Below, piece by piece: positions 38,819 to 47,442 of a stretch of DNA of 64,000 nt (positions are counted from its first letter, which is position 1; every line of letters starts with the position of its first letter). The notes below the pieces were generated by a model. That model did not search any database, was not told the origin of the DNA, and saw only the letters and a program-made list of their open reading frames with translations. The DNA lies in the NCBI RefSeq assembly GCF_002753895.1, contig NZ_NJER01000002.1, positions 1-64,000 of the forward strand, written 5' to 3'. A program made the position numbers and the translations under genes. The DNA is from Halobacteriovorax sp. JY17 (lineage in GTDB: Bacteria > Bdellovibrionota > Bacteriovoracia > Bacteriovoracales > Bacteriovoracaceae).

Positions 38819-39819
38819 ATGAATTTATTAATAAATATGATTGGCAGATGACATCACAAATTTTTCTTATTATAGGAATAGTGGTTTCGATAGTGTTTCA
38901 TAAGAGATTTAAAAAGTATGATGAAGCCCTTGTTTCTTTACCCTTTTGTTTCTGTTTGGGCATTTCTATTTTTAATTCAGATAATTTAATAGCATTTATA
39001 TTTTTTTCGGAGATTATTTTTAATCTTTCAAATATCTTATTTAGAAATAGATTTAAGCAGTATGATAATAAATTCTTTGAAAATGTTCGTTATGTGTTTT
39101 GGGTTATACTTCTATTTTGTTATTACTACTCCTTTAACACCTTTACTTTTAATGCGGTTCCAAAGAATACGGGGCTTGAGCTAACGTTTATTGTTGTTTT
39201 GCTATTGAGCATTGTGTTTATTAAAATAATTTACTTCTTTTTAAGAAGTGATCATATAAAAGAAAGCATCAACGAAGTTGTTGGTTATGAAATATTTACT
39301 GTTTTTGTATTTAGCCTGAAGTCTATTCATATCTCTTCTGGCTTAATGGATTCGATTCTTCCAAGGCATCACGGTGTAATTGATGTACTTATTCTTCTCT
39401 ATATTGTTTTGGGAAGTGTTCTATGTATTAAGTTTTATAAAAGCGAAAGTATAGAAAAGTTAAAATCAATGATACGTGGCCTTGTTATCATATCTCTATT
39501 TCCTCTTCTTGTGATAGGAGAGAATGTATTTTGGGAGGATTATATAGCTTTTTCAGTATTATTAGTCACGACACTTCTCTTCTTTGATCTAGTTGTAAGT
39601 TTTGCTAAGAGTGGAAGATTTAAGTCATTACTTGTCTTCGTTCTTCTTTGTTTACTCTCAGGAGTGAGTCCCTTTGGACATCTTTTTAAGATTTTTAAAA
39701 GCTTAGTTGATAATGGTAGTCAGGAACTGTTCTTCTTAGGAATAACAATTAGCACTTTAACATTGGCACTTATTTCAAAGAAGCTTTTCATGCTTTGTCT
39801 TAATGAGCGTGAAGCTTAA
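38815..39819 (+). CDS. Multi-helix membrane protein, diverged NuoN-like
   Basis: A 334-residue protein with about ten helices. NSDNLIAFIFFSEIIFNLS (about 54-72) aligns with NuoN SANNMLMLYIGIETLSILS, keeping the helix-5 glutamate as Glu66. VFIKIIYFF aligns with the GYKIACVPF lysine segment (Lys137), and FSLKSIHISSG with IVPKIAGIAVL (Lys169). LLSGVSPFGHLFKIFKSL near 285-302 matches SLAGIPPFSGFVAKFNIF. It retains more of the ion-pathway residues than the other shadow genes. Last gene of the operon. Confidence 0.72.
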   Translation: MNEFINKYDWQMTSQIFLIIGIVVSIVFHKRFKKYDEALVSLPFCFCLGISIFNSDNLIAFIFFSEIIFNLSNILFRNRFKQYDNKFFENVRYVFWVILLFCYYYSFNTFTFNAVPKNTGLELTFIVVLLLSIVFIKIIYFFLRSDHIKESINEVVGYEIFTVFVFSLKSIHISSGLMDSILPRHHGVIDVLILLYIVLGSVLCIKFYKSESIEKLKSMIRGLVIISLFPLLVIGENVFWEDYIAFSVLLVTTLLFFDLVVSFAKSGRFKSLLVFVLLCLLSGVSPFGHLFKIFKSLVDNGSQELFFLGITISTLTLALISKKLFMLCLNEREA

Positions 39820-39922
39820 GCATTTGAAATAATAGGAAATTCTTTCCACACTCCTCATTAAACACTTAGCGCTATTATGCGATATAATTACTTAGTATAA
39901 GTATTTATTTTAATAGGCTTTG

Positions 39923-42900
39923 ATGGGTAAGAAATACAGAGTTAAATTATTAAATGATCGTGTGGTTGGTCCTTTTGTTACGGAGCAAATCGGTGAGTTA
40001 TTCGCTAAGGGTCACCTTTTAGGGGATGAGAGGTGCCAAATTTTTCCTGTCGGCGATTGGCAGAGTTTAAAAGACTTTGCAGAAATTAAAGCAATGCTCC
40101 TAAAAGTTACTCAAGAGGGGAATTTATCTGTTGAAAATTCTGGAGACAGAACTCAAACTTTCGCAAGAATAAATAAGCCTAAAAATGATAGTAATAAAAA
40201 TCCAGTGAAAGATAAAAACTTTCAAGAATTTCAATATAAGAAAGAAGATTTAAGTCGTGTAGATTATGGAGCGTTAGAAGAAAAGTATCAAGAAGATGTA
40301 AAAGATTTAGAGTCCATTGAGGAAGAACTTGGGCACGTAAAGGAAGAGGAAAAATCGGAGAATGATGACGGAATTGAAAAAACAAGAATTATCAATCGAA
40401 GTGCATTGAATAATGTTGATGTTGATAAAACAGTCATTGTAAACCCCAATCCTTTTCTAGAAAAAATAGAGGAAGTTGAAAATCCGTTAGAAGTAGAGAG
40501 TAATTCAGAAGAAGACGATAAAGAGGAAGAGAAAAAAGAAGAAGTTCTAAACACAAGTGAAGCAACAGAGTTTATAAATGTAAGAGAGTTGTTACCAGAT
40601 TTAAAACAAGTTGTAAGTGTTGCAGAGAAAGAATTTGAAGATAAAGTTCGAGAAGAAGCCTTAGATGACGAAGAGCCTGTTAATAAAAAAGAAGAAGAAG
40701 TTGAAGAGGTAAAGAAAGCTAAGAGAAAGAAGACAACTCCTATTGTGGCACTTGCCTTTATTGTTATTCTTTGGGTATTACTTTTTCCTGAAAAAGAAGT
40801 TAAAAGTCTAGATCCAGTTAGAGTTAAAATCCAATTTCCAATACAGGCCGAATTCTTAGATAGTGTCAAAAGTGTTGAAGCTTTAAATAAAGGACTTGAA
40901 TACTACTCTCAGGGAACATACTTATCCAAAATAAAGGCCTCCTTAGAATTTAGTAAATCTTTACATCATCAATTCAAAAACAACAAAGCATTAGGTTATT
41001 TGATACTTTCTTATGCTGAAGTTTTTGAAAATTCTAGTGATGAAAATAAAGCGGTCAGAACTCTTTTTAAATTAATTGAAATTGCTCGTAGTAAACTTTT
41101 GTCAGATGCTAACGTCGCTGCAGGAAGTGCACTTTTCTATAAAAAGATAGGCAAAGCTCAGAGTGCAAATAGAATTCTTGAAAATTTTATTAGAATTAAT
41201 AAACCTACAGTAAGTGTCCTAACGATTTATCTAGATGTCCTCATTGAAGTGGGTAACTATATAGAAGCAAGGAAAGTTTTTGATCTTCTTTTAAAAGTTA
41301 AAAAGAAGAGAGAGGCAACATACTTAAGCCTTATCAATTTCTATGAAGAAAATGACTTACAAGATAAAGTAAGTGAACTTCTTACTGAGGCGAGAAACTC
41401 TTATCCAAAGTCAATTCCTCTTCTTCTTAAATATGCCAAGTACCAATTCGATATTGGAGATTACAAGAAGTATGAGGCAGTATTAAAAGTTATTAAGACT
41501 CTAAACTCTGGTAGATCACCCAGATACTACGCAAAATTTCTTGAATATACGGGTATACTTGCGGCAATTAAAAAAGATAACAACCAAGCAGCGAAACTTT
41601 TTAAGCTAGCTCTTAGGATTCATGAATCTGATGAATTGAGGTCTAAACTTTCTCTTTTAGAGCTTGGTGGGTCAACTAACGTCGAGAAGATTATTCTCGA
41701 AAGTAAGATTGTTGAGCTAATGAAAAAAGCGAAAAATGCAGTAAAAGAAAGAAAGTGGGAGACAGCTTTTATTAATGCAATTAAGGCTTCAGATTTGGAC
41801 AGCTCTTATATTCCCTCACAACTTCTTCTCGGAAATATTCAGGTTAAGCGAGGATATTATGAGGATGCCATAGGTACATTCAACAGAATGAAAAAAGAAT
41901 ACCCACTTAATAAGAAGATAAATGTCTATCTTGTTGAGGCCTATATCAAAGCATTCAAATTGAATAAGGCAGAAATTGAGCTTAGGACAATCTCTCAGTC
42001 TAAATTAAGTGATAGTTATATTTTTTACTCTCTTCAAGCTAAGTACTATTTAAGAAGAGAATTTTATGAGAATGCTATTTCTAAATTTAAAGAAAGTATA
42101 AAGAGAAATCCAGTAAATGATGATGATTACTTTCAGCTTGCTAAAATCTATCTTAAGTTTAGAAAGTTCAAGGCCGCAAAGAATATGCTAACGAGATCTA
42201 TTGCTCTTGATCCTGTTAACGTTGAGTATCACACAGCCTACGCAAATATTCTCTACGAGCTAGAGGGAGCTGAAACAGCAATTGGTTATCTTAGAAACTT
42301 ATTAAAGCAAAATAGAGATAATCCAAAAATTCTCGGTGACATTGCAATCTACTACTATAAGAATGGAGAGAATCTAGAGTTTCAAGAGTATAAGAAAAGA
42401 ATTGAAAAACTTGCAAGTACCGACGCTAGTTTCTATGAATTTTTAATTTATTCTGCCGAGTTAGATGATCGTGATGATGATGTTATTAAATACGGAAAAG
42501 AGTTAATTAAAATTAACCCAGGTGATTTAGACGTACAAATAAAACTTGGAAAAAGCCTTTATGACAAGGGACTTTATAAAGAAGCTCTTGCTATGTTCGA
42601 GTCAATCCTTGCTCGTTTAGCTTCTTTTCCAAGAGCGAACTACTATCTTGCTAAAACATATATAAAATTAAAAGATATTAAGAAGGCCAAGGAAATGGCA
42701 GATAAGGAAGTGGCAAATAATCCGACACTAGAGTTTGGTTATTTTATTTTAGGGGAAGTTTTTCGAATTCAAAAAAAATATAGAGAAGCAGAATTAAACT
42801 TCAAGAAGTCGATCTCAAGAAATGGCCGCTATGTTGAGGCCTTAATGGGGATGGGTTGGATAAAGTGGAAGCAAGGCTATCTTGATCGTGCTAGAGAATA

Positions 42901-43081
42901 TTATTTAAAGGCCCTTAAAGAAAATCAGAATAATGGTGAAATCCATAGAGCGCTTGGTTATATCTACAAAGAGATTGGTCAGAGTACTTTAGCTATTGAC
43001 TCTTTTAGAGTTTATCTTGATCTAACACCAGCGGCGAAAGATAGAGCACAAATTCAAAATTTAATGAAGAGTTTAAGGTAG
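39923..43081 (+). CDS. GYF-domain, membrane-anchored TPR protein
   Basis: A 1052-residue protein, start at ATG 39923 (a TTG lies just before it). Residues about 4-60 form a GYF_2-like domain (VVGPFVTEQIGELFAKGHL, WQSLKDF). A long acidic linker (about 90-265) contains three threonine motifs of similar form (DRTQTFARI, EKTRIINRS, DKTVIVNPN). One membrane helix follows (TTPIVALAFIVILWVLLF, about 271-288), then about 20 TPR-like repeats to the end (for example LGKSLYDKGLYKEALAMFE). The protein should have a cytoplasmic adaptor head and a periplasmic TPR scaffold. Domain style recalls gliding/envelope proteins of myxobacteria and Bdellovibrio. Function unknown. Confidence 0.85.
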   Translation: MGKKYRVKLLNDRVVGPFVTEQIGELFAKGHLLGDERCQIFPVGDWQSLKDFAEIKAMLLKVTQEGNLSVENSGDRTQTFARINKPKNDSNKNPVKDKNFQEFQYKKEDLSRVDYGALEEKYQEDVKDLESIEEELGHVKEEEKSENDDGIEKTRIINRSALNNVDVDKTVIVNPNPFLEKIEEVENPLEVESNSEEDDKEEEKKEEVLNTSEATEFINVRELLPDLKQVVSVAEKEFEDKVREEALDDEEPVNKKEEEVEEVKKAKRKKTTPIVALAFIVILWVLLFPEKEVKSLDPVRVKIQFPIQAEFLDSVKSVEALNKGLEYYSQGTYLSKIKASLEFSKSLHHQFKNNKALGYLILSYAEVFENSSDENKAVRTLFKLIEIARSKLLSDANVAAGSALFYKKIGKAQSANRILENFIRINKPTVSVLTIYLDVLIEVGNYIEARKVFDLLLKVKKKREATYLSLINFYEENDLQDKVSELLTEARNSYPKSIPLLLKYAKYQFDIGDYKKYEAVLKVIKTLNSGRSPRYYAKFLEYTGILAAIKKDNNQAAKLFKLALRIHESDELRSKLSLLELGGSTNVEKIILESKIVELMKKAKNAVKERKWETAFINAIKASDLDSSYIPSQLLLGNIQVKRGYYEDAIGTFNRMKKEYPLNKKINVYLVEAYIKAFKLNKAEIELRTISQSKLSDSYIFYSLQAKYYLRREFYENAISKFKESIKRNPVNDDDYFQLAKIYLKFRKFKAAKNMLTRSIALDPVNVEYHTAYANILYELEGAETAIGYLRNLLKQNRDNPKILGDIAIYYYKNGENLEFQEYKKRIEKLASTDASFYEFLIYSAELDDRDDDVIKYGKELIKINPGDLDVQIKLGKSLYDKGLYKEALAMFESILARLASFPRANYYLAKTYIKLKDIKKAKEMADKEVANNPTLEFGYFILGEVFRIQKKYREAELNFKKSISRNGRYVEALMGMGWIKWKQGYLDRAREYYLKALKENQNNGEIHRALGYIYKEIGQSTLAIDSFRVYLDLTPAAKDRAQIQNLMKSLR

Positions 43082-43185
43082 ATTTGTTTTGACGCACGTC
43101 TCGTACTCTTCTTTTTTTAACTTTCTTCTTTTTACCGTATTGCTATTTTGCCAACAATTTCGTAATATGATGTTTCCTAATAAGC

Positions 43186-43273
43186 GGAGGATTGGCTGAG
43201 TGGTCGAAAGCGGTGGTTTTGAAAACCATTGACCCGCAAGGGTCCGCAGGTTCGAATCCTGTGTCCTCCGCCA
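43186..43273 (+). tRNA. tRNA-Ser (anticodon UGA)
   Basis: A class II tRNA with a 7-bp acceptor stem (GGAGGAT with GTCCTCC, one G-U pair), a D-loop TGGCTGAGTGG, anticodon loop TTTGAAA (anticodon TGA), long variable arm and T-loop GGTTCGAATCC. Discriminator G and encoded CCA follow. Reads UCA-family serine codons. Confidence 0.97.
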
Positions 43274-43304
43274 TTATTATTTGGAGTCTTTGAAATTCAA
43301 TTGC

Positions 43305-43395
43305 GGAGACATGCCCGAGTGGCCGAAGGGAGCACCTTGCTAAGGTGTCGAACCGTTTGACGGTTCCTAGAGTTCGAATCTCTATGTCTCCGCCA
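43305..43395 (+). tRNA. tRNA-Ser (anticodon GCU)
   Basis: Class II tRNA 31 bases after the previous one, probably co-transcribed. Acceptor GGAGACA pairs with TGTCTCC, the anticodon loop is TTGCTAA (anticodon GCT), the long variable arm contains CCGTTTGACGG, T-loop AGTTCGAATCT, discriminator G, encoded CCA. Reads AGC/AGU serine codons. Confidence 0.97.
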
Positions 43396-43455
43396 TTTTA
43401 GAATCTCTGTTACATCGCACTTACATTTAAATTTTAACTACTAGGTTCACGGTAT

Positions 43456-43951
43456 ATGAATAATTCTGACTTATTGTTTTGGGAAGAGCAGTTTCATCAA
43501 CATCTTTATGAAAAAAGCATAGATGATAAAAGTCATGACATAAATCACTTCAAAAGAGTTTGGAAGCTTTGTTTGAAGTTTTCCAGAAGAGTTAATTGAA
43601 AATGTAAAACATTGTATTGAGTCCCATTCATTTTCTGCAGAAATAAGGCCGCAAACACTGGAGGCTGAAATATTGCAAGATGCAGATAGGATGGAATCCC
43701 TAGGAGCGATTGGTCTCGCTCGCACGTTCTATGTTGCTGGAAGAATGGGTAGTTCTCTTTTTCATGAAGATGATCCCTTTGCATTAAGTAGAGATTTGGA
43801 CGATAGAAGCTTTGCTATTGATCATTTCAAGGTAAAGCTCTATAGAATTTCAGAAACGATGAATACTCGTGGTGGTAGGATCGAGGCAAGAAAAAGAGTG
43901 ATGATTCTTGAAAGATTCATGGAAGACTTGAAGGGCGAGTTAGGCTTTTAA
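43456..43951 (+). pseudogene. Broken HD-domain phosphohydrolase (YedJ/YpgQ-like)
   Basis: Two parts of one gene lie in different frames. The first frame (43456-43599, 47 residues) starts MNNSDLLFWEEQF and carries the SHDINHFKRV segment typical of the first HD-family histidine/aspartate region, then hits TGA. A second frame, shifted by one base and open from about 43577, reads PEELIENVKHCIESHSFSA and continues through LQDADRMESLGAIGLARTF to the normal family end (MNTRGGRIEARKRVMILERF). The middle of the family, including the central LHD motif, is missing. A deletion of about 50 codons plus a frameshift is the best reading. The stop shares TTAA with the convergent anti-sigma-like gene. Confidence 0.8.
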
Positions 43952-44262
43952 TTGTCTACCTCTACCCAAGCGTAAGAGCTCTCACCGTTATTTAAATAAG
44001 CATCCTCAAGCATATATTCAATTAACTCTTGTTGTTCTGCCTCTGTAAGTACGGGAGTAGAAAAACTATTAATACTAAATTTAACTCCTGATATAACAAT
44101 TACTAAGCAGCAAGCGAGAGCAAGAGATTTAATATTAAAAAATGTGCTCAGATCAAATGTCTCACTCGCAATTCTTTGGTGAATTTGATTAAGCTCGCTT
44201 GAGGGAGCCTTTGGAACACTATCATCTTTCTTGAGTAGCTTTTTTAAGTCTAGATCATTCAT
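43948..44262 (-). CDS. Small membrane protein, likely anti-sigma factor
   Basis: A 104-residue protein with a cytoplasmic N-terminal part (MNDLDLKKLLKKDDSVPKAP), one membrane helix (about 46-62, ALACCLVIVISGVKFSI) and a short acidic periplasmic tail. It starts within the end of the ECF sigma gene (8-base overlap), the usual arrangement for an anti-sigma factor. No zinc-binding ZAS motif is visible, so the assignment rests on topology and position. Confidence 0.65.
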   Translation of the reverse strand: MNDLDLKKLLKKDDSVPKAPSSELNQIHQRIASETFDLSTFFNIKSLALACCLVIVISGVKFSINSFSTPVLTEAEQQELIEYMLEDAYLNNGESSYAWVEVDN

Positions 44263-44785
44263 TTTCTACTCCATTGTTTTTTAGAAAAAGTGTAAACTTT
44301 TCTTTAGCATAGTAAATTCTCGATTTCGCCGTTCCTTCTGAGATGGATAAAATTTCAGCAATTTCTTTTTGCCCATATTCAAATTTATAGAATAAAATAA
44401 AGGCTTCTCTGTGCTTTAGATTTAGCGATAAAATTCCTTGAGATATTAAATCCTTCAAGGCCTTATCCTCGTAAGGAGCTTGAGTTTCCACTTCACTTTC
44501 AACTCTTATTTTATTCTTTCTTAGATAGTCATAGGTTGTATTCATTGCAATTCTATAAAGCCACGTTCTAAAGTTTGATTTATTATTGAATTGATCAAAA
44601 CTCTTCCATGCCTTTAGAAAACTATCTTGAACAATATCATCAATGTTTTGATCACGAACCATCCAGTAGATACTAGATCTAATAAACTCTGCATGATCTA
44701 TGTAGAGTTTATTAAACCCCTCTTTCTTCTCTTCAAGTGAAGAATCTGAAAGAGGGGTGAAAATATCTTTTAGTATCTTAAGCAA
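44255..44785 (-). CDS. ECF RNA polymerase sigma factor
   Basis: A 176-residue sigma-70 family protein with region 2 (DQNIDDIVQDSFLKAWKSF and FRTWLYRIAMNTTYDYLRK, about 45-93) and region 4 (LNLKHREAFILFYKFEYGQKE then AEILSISEGTAKSRIYYAK, about 125-165). It starts with TTG at 44785 after AGGAAA. It lies 9 bases after the Spy-like gene and overlaps its likely anti-sigma gene by 8 bases. It probably controls an envelope-stress regulon that includes this operon. Confidence 0.9.
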   Translation of the reverse strand: MLKILKDIFTPLSDSSLEEKKEGFNKLYIDHAEFIRSSIYWMVRDQNIDDIVQDSFLKAWKSFDQFNNKSNFRTWLYRIAMNTTYDYLRKNKIRVESEVETQAPYEDKALKDLISQGILSLNLKHREAFILFYKFEYGQKEIAEILSISEGTAKSRIYYAKEKFTLFLKNNGVENE

Positions 44786-44794
44786 GTCTATTTC

Positions 44795-45382
44795 CTATTT
44801 CTTGTCTTTCTTATTCTTCTTGTGTTTTCCATTTCTTTTTTTAAACTTCTCTTTTCGACTCTCTTCTAGTTCCATGAACTTCTTTCTTTGTTCTTCATTT
44901 AAAACATTTTTCATGGTGATCATTTTAGAGAATCGAATTTCTTCGAGCTTTGCTCTATTGGCAGAAATTTCTCTATGAATTTCCAGCATTTTTTCGTCTG
45001 AAATATTACTGATAAAGCCCTTCTTTATATCTTCCCTAAGAGATTTAATTTTTTCTTTCAAAGGTTTTCTCTCATCTTTCTTTGCTTTTTCTGCTTCTCT
45101 ATAAACTTTGAGTTTTGCGAATTGTTCCTTTGAAAGATTGAGCTCTTTTAACATTCCGTGCTTACCCTTTCTTTCTCCAAAGCACATGAGAACTTCTTTA
45201 TTCTTCTTTCCTTCTTTGCAGGTTCCTTTCTTTTCTCCTTTCTTGGTTTGAAAAGAGCATGTGTCACCTACTGCTTTTTCAGCGCAGGCCGTTTTTCTAG
45301 CAGCAAAGTTCATTTCTTTTTTGGCATAAGTTGGGGAAGTGAATAAAAGAGTGATTAATGTAAGGCTAAATAATGACTTCAT
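44795..45382 (-). CDS. Spy/CpxP-like periplasmic protein
   Basis: About 195 residues with a Sec signal peptide (MKSLFSLTLITLLFTSPTYA). A cysteine-containing segment follows (ACAEKAVGDTCSF...GTCKEGKK...VLMCFG), then a helical region with LNLSKEQFAKLKVYREAE and LNEEQRKKFMELEE, the LTxxQ-type motifs of Spy/CpxP/ZraP proteins, and a very basic tail. Such proteins act as periplasmic chaperones or stress and metal sensors. The four-cysteine insertion before the Spy region is unusual. ATG 45382 follows GGAG at 7 bases; 45394 is too close to the site. First gene of the sigma operon. Confidence 0.78.
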   Translation of the reverse strand: MKSLFSLTLITLLFTSPTYAKKEMNFAARKTACAEKAVGDTCSFQTKKGEKKGTCKEGKKNKEVLMCFGERKGKHGMLKELNLSKEQFAKLKVYREAEKAKKDERKPLKEKIKSLREDIKKGFISNISDEKMLEIHREISANRAKLEEIRFSKMITMKNVLNEEQRKKFMELEESRKEKFKKRNGKHKKNKKDKK

Positions 45383-45584
45383 ATATATCTCCATGTTGAT
45401 AGCTTCTGTTGCTATATACTGCTTAGACGTTTGAGCTGGCCAAAAAGTTCATTCTTTTTTACTGACTTAAATATCTGATTTTACGGAATACTTAGACTTT
45501 ATTATAAACTAAATTGGGATTATTGGGAGACTTGAATTTAGGGAGTAAAAGCCATAATGGTATGAAGTTGTTACTTTTGCTAAC

Positions 45585-45613
45585 TTGACAGTAGCTCGCC
45601 TAACCGCTAATTT
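45585..45613 (+). promoter_or_regulatory. Promoter of tRNA-Arg
   Basis: A perfect TTGACA (45585-45590) is followed after 17 bases by TAATTT (45608-45613). The predicted start is about 7 bases before the mature tRNA-Arg 5' end at 45627. The boxes are seen directly; use in vivo is inferred. Confidence 0.7.
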
Positions 45614-45626
45614 AAGCACTCAATGT

Positions 45627-45703
45627 GCACCCTTGGCTCAGCTGGATAGAGCATCTGACTACGAATCAGAAGGTCGGGAGTTCGAATCTCTCAGGGTGCG
45701 CCA
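45627..45703 (+). tRNA. tRNA-Arg (anticodon ACG)
   Basis: A 77-base tRNA: acceptor GCACCCT with AGGGTGC, D-arm GGCTCAGCTGGATAGAGC, anticodon stem-loop TCTGACTACGAATCAGA (anticodon ACG), T-loop GAGTTCGAATCTC, discriminator G, encoded CCA. Adenosine 34 should be edited to inosine by TadA, encoded 3.5 kb downstream, to read CGU/CGC/CGA. Confidence 0.97.
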
Positions 45704-45712
45704 TTTTTCTTC

Positions 45713-47302
45713 TTACAATCCACTTTTGCCATAATTCGGAAGCGCCCTAGCACTTGGATCACTTACCTTACAGTTTTCCCACTCTTGATTTGGAAGCCAA
45801 ATGGCTTTTATTAAGTGTGATTGACTAGGATAGTGTTTTTCAAAAATTCTTCTATAAAGGAAAGACTCCTTTGTTGTTGGTGTGCAGTGAGGAAAAAGTT
45901 CTTTAGCCGCAGCAAGCTCGTCTTCAGTAATTGTGATCTCGGCCAATGTCTTTAAAAAGTCCACACTTGAATGTCCAACGGCATCGCTAAAAGCAGCTTT
46001 CTGTCTAAAGAGTATGTCTTGGGGAAGATAGTCTTCAAGATCGAAAGCGGCCCTAAGAAGATACTTTCCATGCCCTGTTGTATTCATCTTTAGTTCTGGT
46101 GGAATACTCATGACAAACTTTGCAAAAGACTTGTCACTAAAAGGAACTCTGGCTTCAAGTGAATTTGAGCTAATACATCTATCAGCTCTAAGAACATCAT
46201 AAATATAAAGTTCTTCTACTCTTTTAGAGGCTTCTTTTTGAAACTCATTTGGAGATGGTGCGAAGTCTGTGTACTTATAACCAAACATTTCATCACTACA
46301 CTCGCCAGTCATAAGAACTTTAATATCTGTTGTATCTTTGATGTGTCTACAGATGAGATCCATTCCAAGGGAAGCTCTGATTGTTGTTATATCAAAGCTC
46401 TCAAGTCTATAAATGAGGTCATCTAAAGTTTCAAGTAAGTCTGACTTGGAAAATAGGTATTCTGTATGGTCTGACCCGATATGGTCAGCAACGATCTTTG
46501 CGTACTTTGCATCGATTGGGTCTTCATTAATTCCAACAGCAAAAGTTTTAATAGGCTCTTTACTCTCTCTCGCTGCGATAGCGCAGACAAGACTGCTATC
46601 TAGACCACCACTTAGAAGATAGCCAACTTTGGCATCGGAATCCATTCTCTTAATTACTGCTTGTTCTAGCAATTGTTTTATTCCATGAAGAGCATCTTCT
46701 TTGGTGATCTCTTCGTTAACTTCAACCTTATGGATTGAATCAAATTCATAGAAACCTCTTCCATCAAAGTAGTGGCCAGGAAGAAAAGGCTTAATGTCAT
46801 CGCAGAAGTCTTGTAGGGCCTTAACCTCTGAAGCGAATGCAATCGAGGAATCCTCACGTTTATATCCATAAAAGAGAGGTCTAATTCCAAACTGATCTCT
46901 AGCCGCTTGAAAGGTTTGTTTCTCTGAGTCCCAAATAACAAAGGCAAATTCTCCATCAAGATTCTTACAAAGCTTTTCTAGTCCAAATTTCTTATAAAGG
47001 GGAAGAATAACTTCGCAGTCTGACTTTGAGATGAACTCTTCTTTAGATAGTAGTGTGTCCTTAATTTGTTGGTAGTTATAAATTTCTCCGTTACAAATAA
47101 GGGCATCTTTAGATGAATTTTGAAAAGGTTGCATTCCATCAGTGGAGAGATCCATGATTGAAAGTCTGTGGAATCCGAGTACGACGTCTTCTTCGAGCTT
47201 TAGAAGCCTTGATTGATCTGGACCTCGGTAGAGAATTTTATCAAAGCTATCTCTTTCTACTTTTGAAATCTCTTTACTTCTAAATGCTAAAAAACCACAC
47301 AT
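45713..47302 (-). CDS. asnB: Asparagine synthase (glutamine-hydrolysing)
   Basis: AsnB makes asparagine from aspartate, ATP and glutamine. I start it at ATG 47302, preceded by AGGAG, so that the protein begins MCGFLAF and Cys2 becomes the N-terminal nucleophile; upstream in-frame residues are leader only. The glutaminase domain shows RGPDQSRLL, FHRLSIMD and CNGEIYNYQ. The synthetase domain shows the PP-loop YLLSGGLDSSLVCAI (about 228-242). The 529-residue length fits the AsnB family. It is divergent from an Lrp/AsnC-family regulator, which probably controls it. Confidence 0.94.
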   Translation of the reverse strand: MCGFLAFRSKEISKVERDSFDKILYRGPDQSRLLKLEEDVVLGFHRLSIMDLSTDGMQPFQNSSKDALICNGEIYNYQQIKDTLLSKEEFISKSDCEVILPLYKKFGLEKLCKNLDGEFAFVIWDSEKQTFQAARDQFGIRPLFYGYKREDSSIAFASEVKALQDFCDDIKPFLPGHYFDGRGFYEFDSIHKVEVNEEITKEDALHGIKQLLEQAVIKRMDSDAKVGYLLSGGLDSSLVCAIAARESKEPIKTFAVGINEDPIDAKYAKIVADHIGSDHTEYLFSKSDLLETLDDLIYRLESFDITTIRASLGMDLICRHIKDTTDIKVLMTGECSDEMFGYKYTDFAPSPNEFQKEASKRVEELYIYDVLRADRCISSNSLEARVPFSDKSFAKFVMSIPPELKMNTTGHGKYLLRAAFDLEDYLPQDILFRQKAAFSDAVGHSSVDFLKTLAEITITEDELAAAKELFPHCTPTTKESFLYRRIFEKHYPSQSHLIKAIWLPNQEWENCKVSDPSARALPNYGKSGL

Positions 47303-47442
47303 ACGGACTCCTGTCGTTAGCAATTCATCGGTATATGGTATAATTATATGAGAAATTATCAATAGAGTTTGGTCTTTGGTGATAATTATTTAATAAATAA
47401 CGTTTTTATGTGATAAAATGATAGAAAAGTATGGAGAAAGTA

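Noticed and set aside
34532-39819. Reading the seven diverged membrane genes as pseudogenes
   Set aside because: All frames are open, with start/stop overlaps typical of active operons and intact hydrophobic helices. Decay would have introduced stops or frameshifts.
39858-39888. Promoter with TATAAT at 39883 before the GYF/TPR gene
   Set aside because: The -10 box is perfect but no acceptable -35 lies at 16-18 bases, so it is not listed as a feature.
40288-40869. A 193-codon open frame on the minus strand inside the GYF/TPR gene
   Set aside because: It is the complement of the acidic, low-complexity linker and gives a Ser/Phe-rich product with no motif. The plus-strand gene is well supported by its domains.
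43545-43784. Minus-strand frames opposite the HD pseudogene
   Set aside because: They have no ribosome site or family motif, while the plus strand shows clear HD-family segments.
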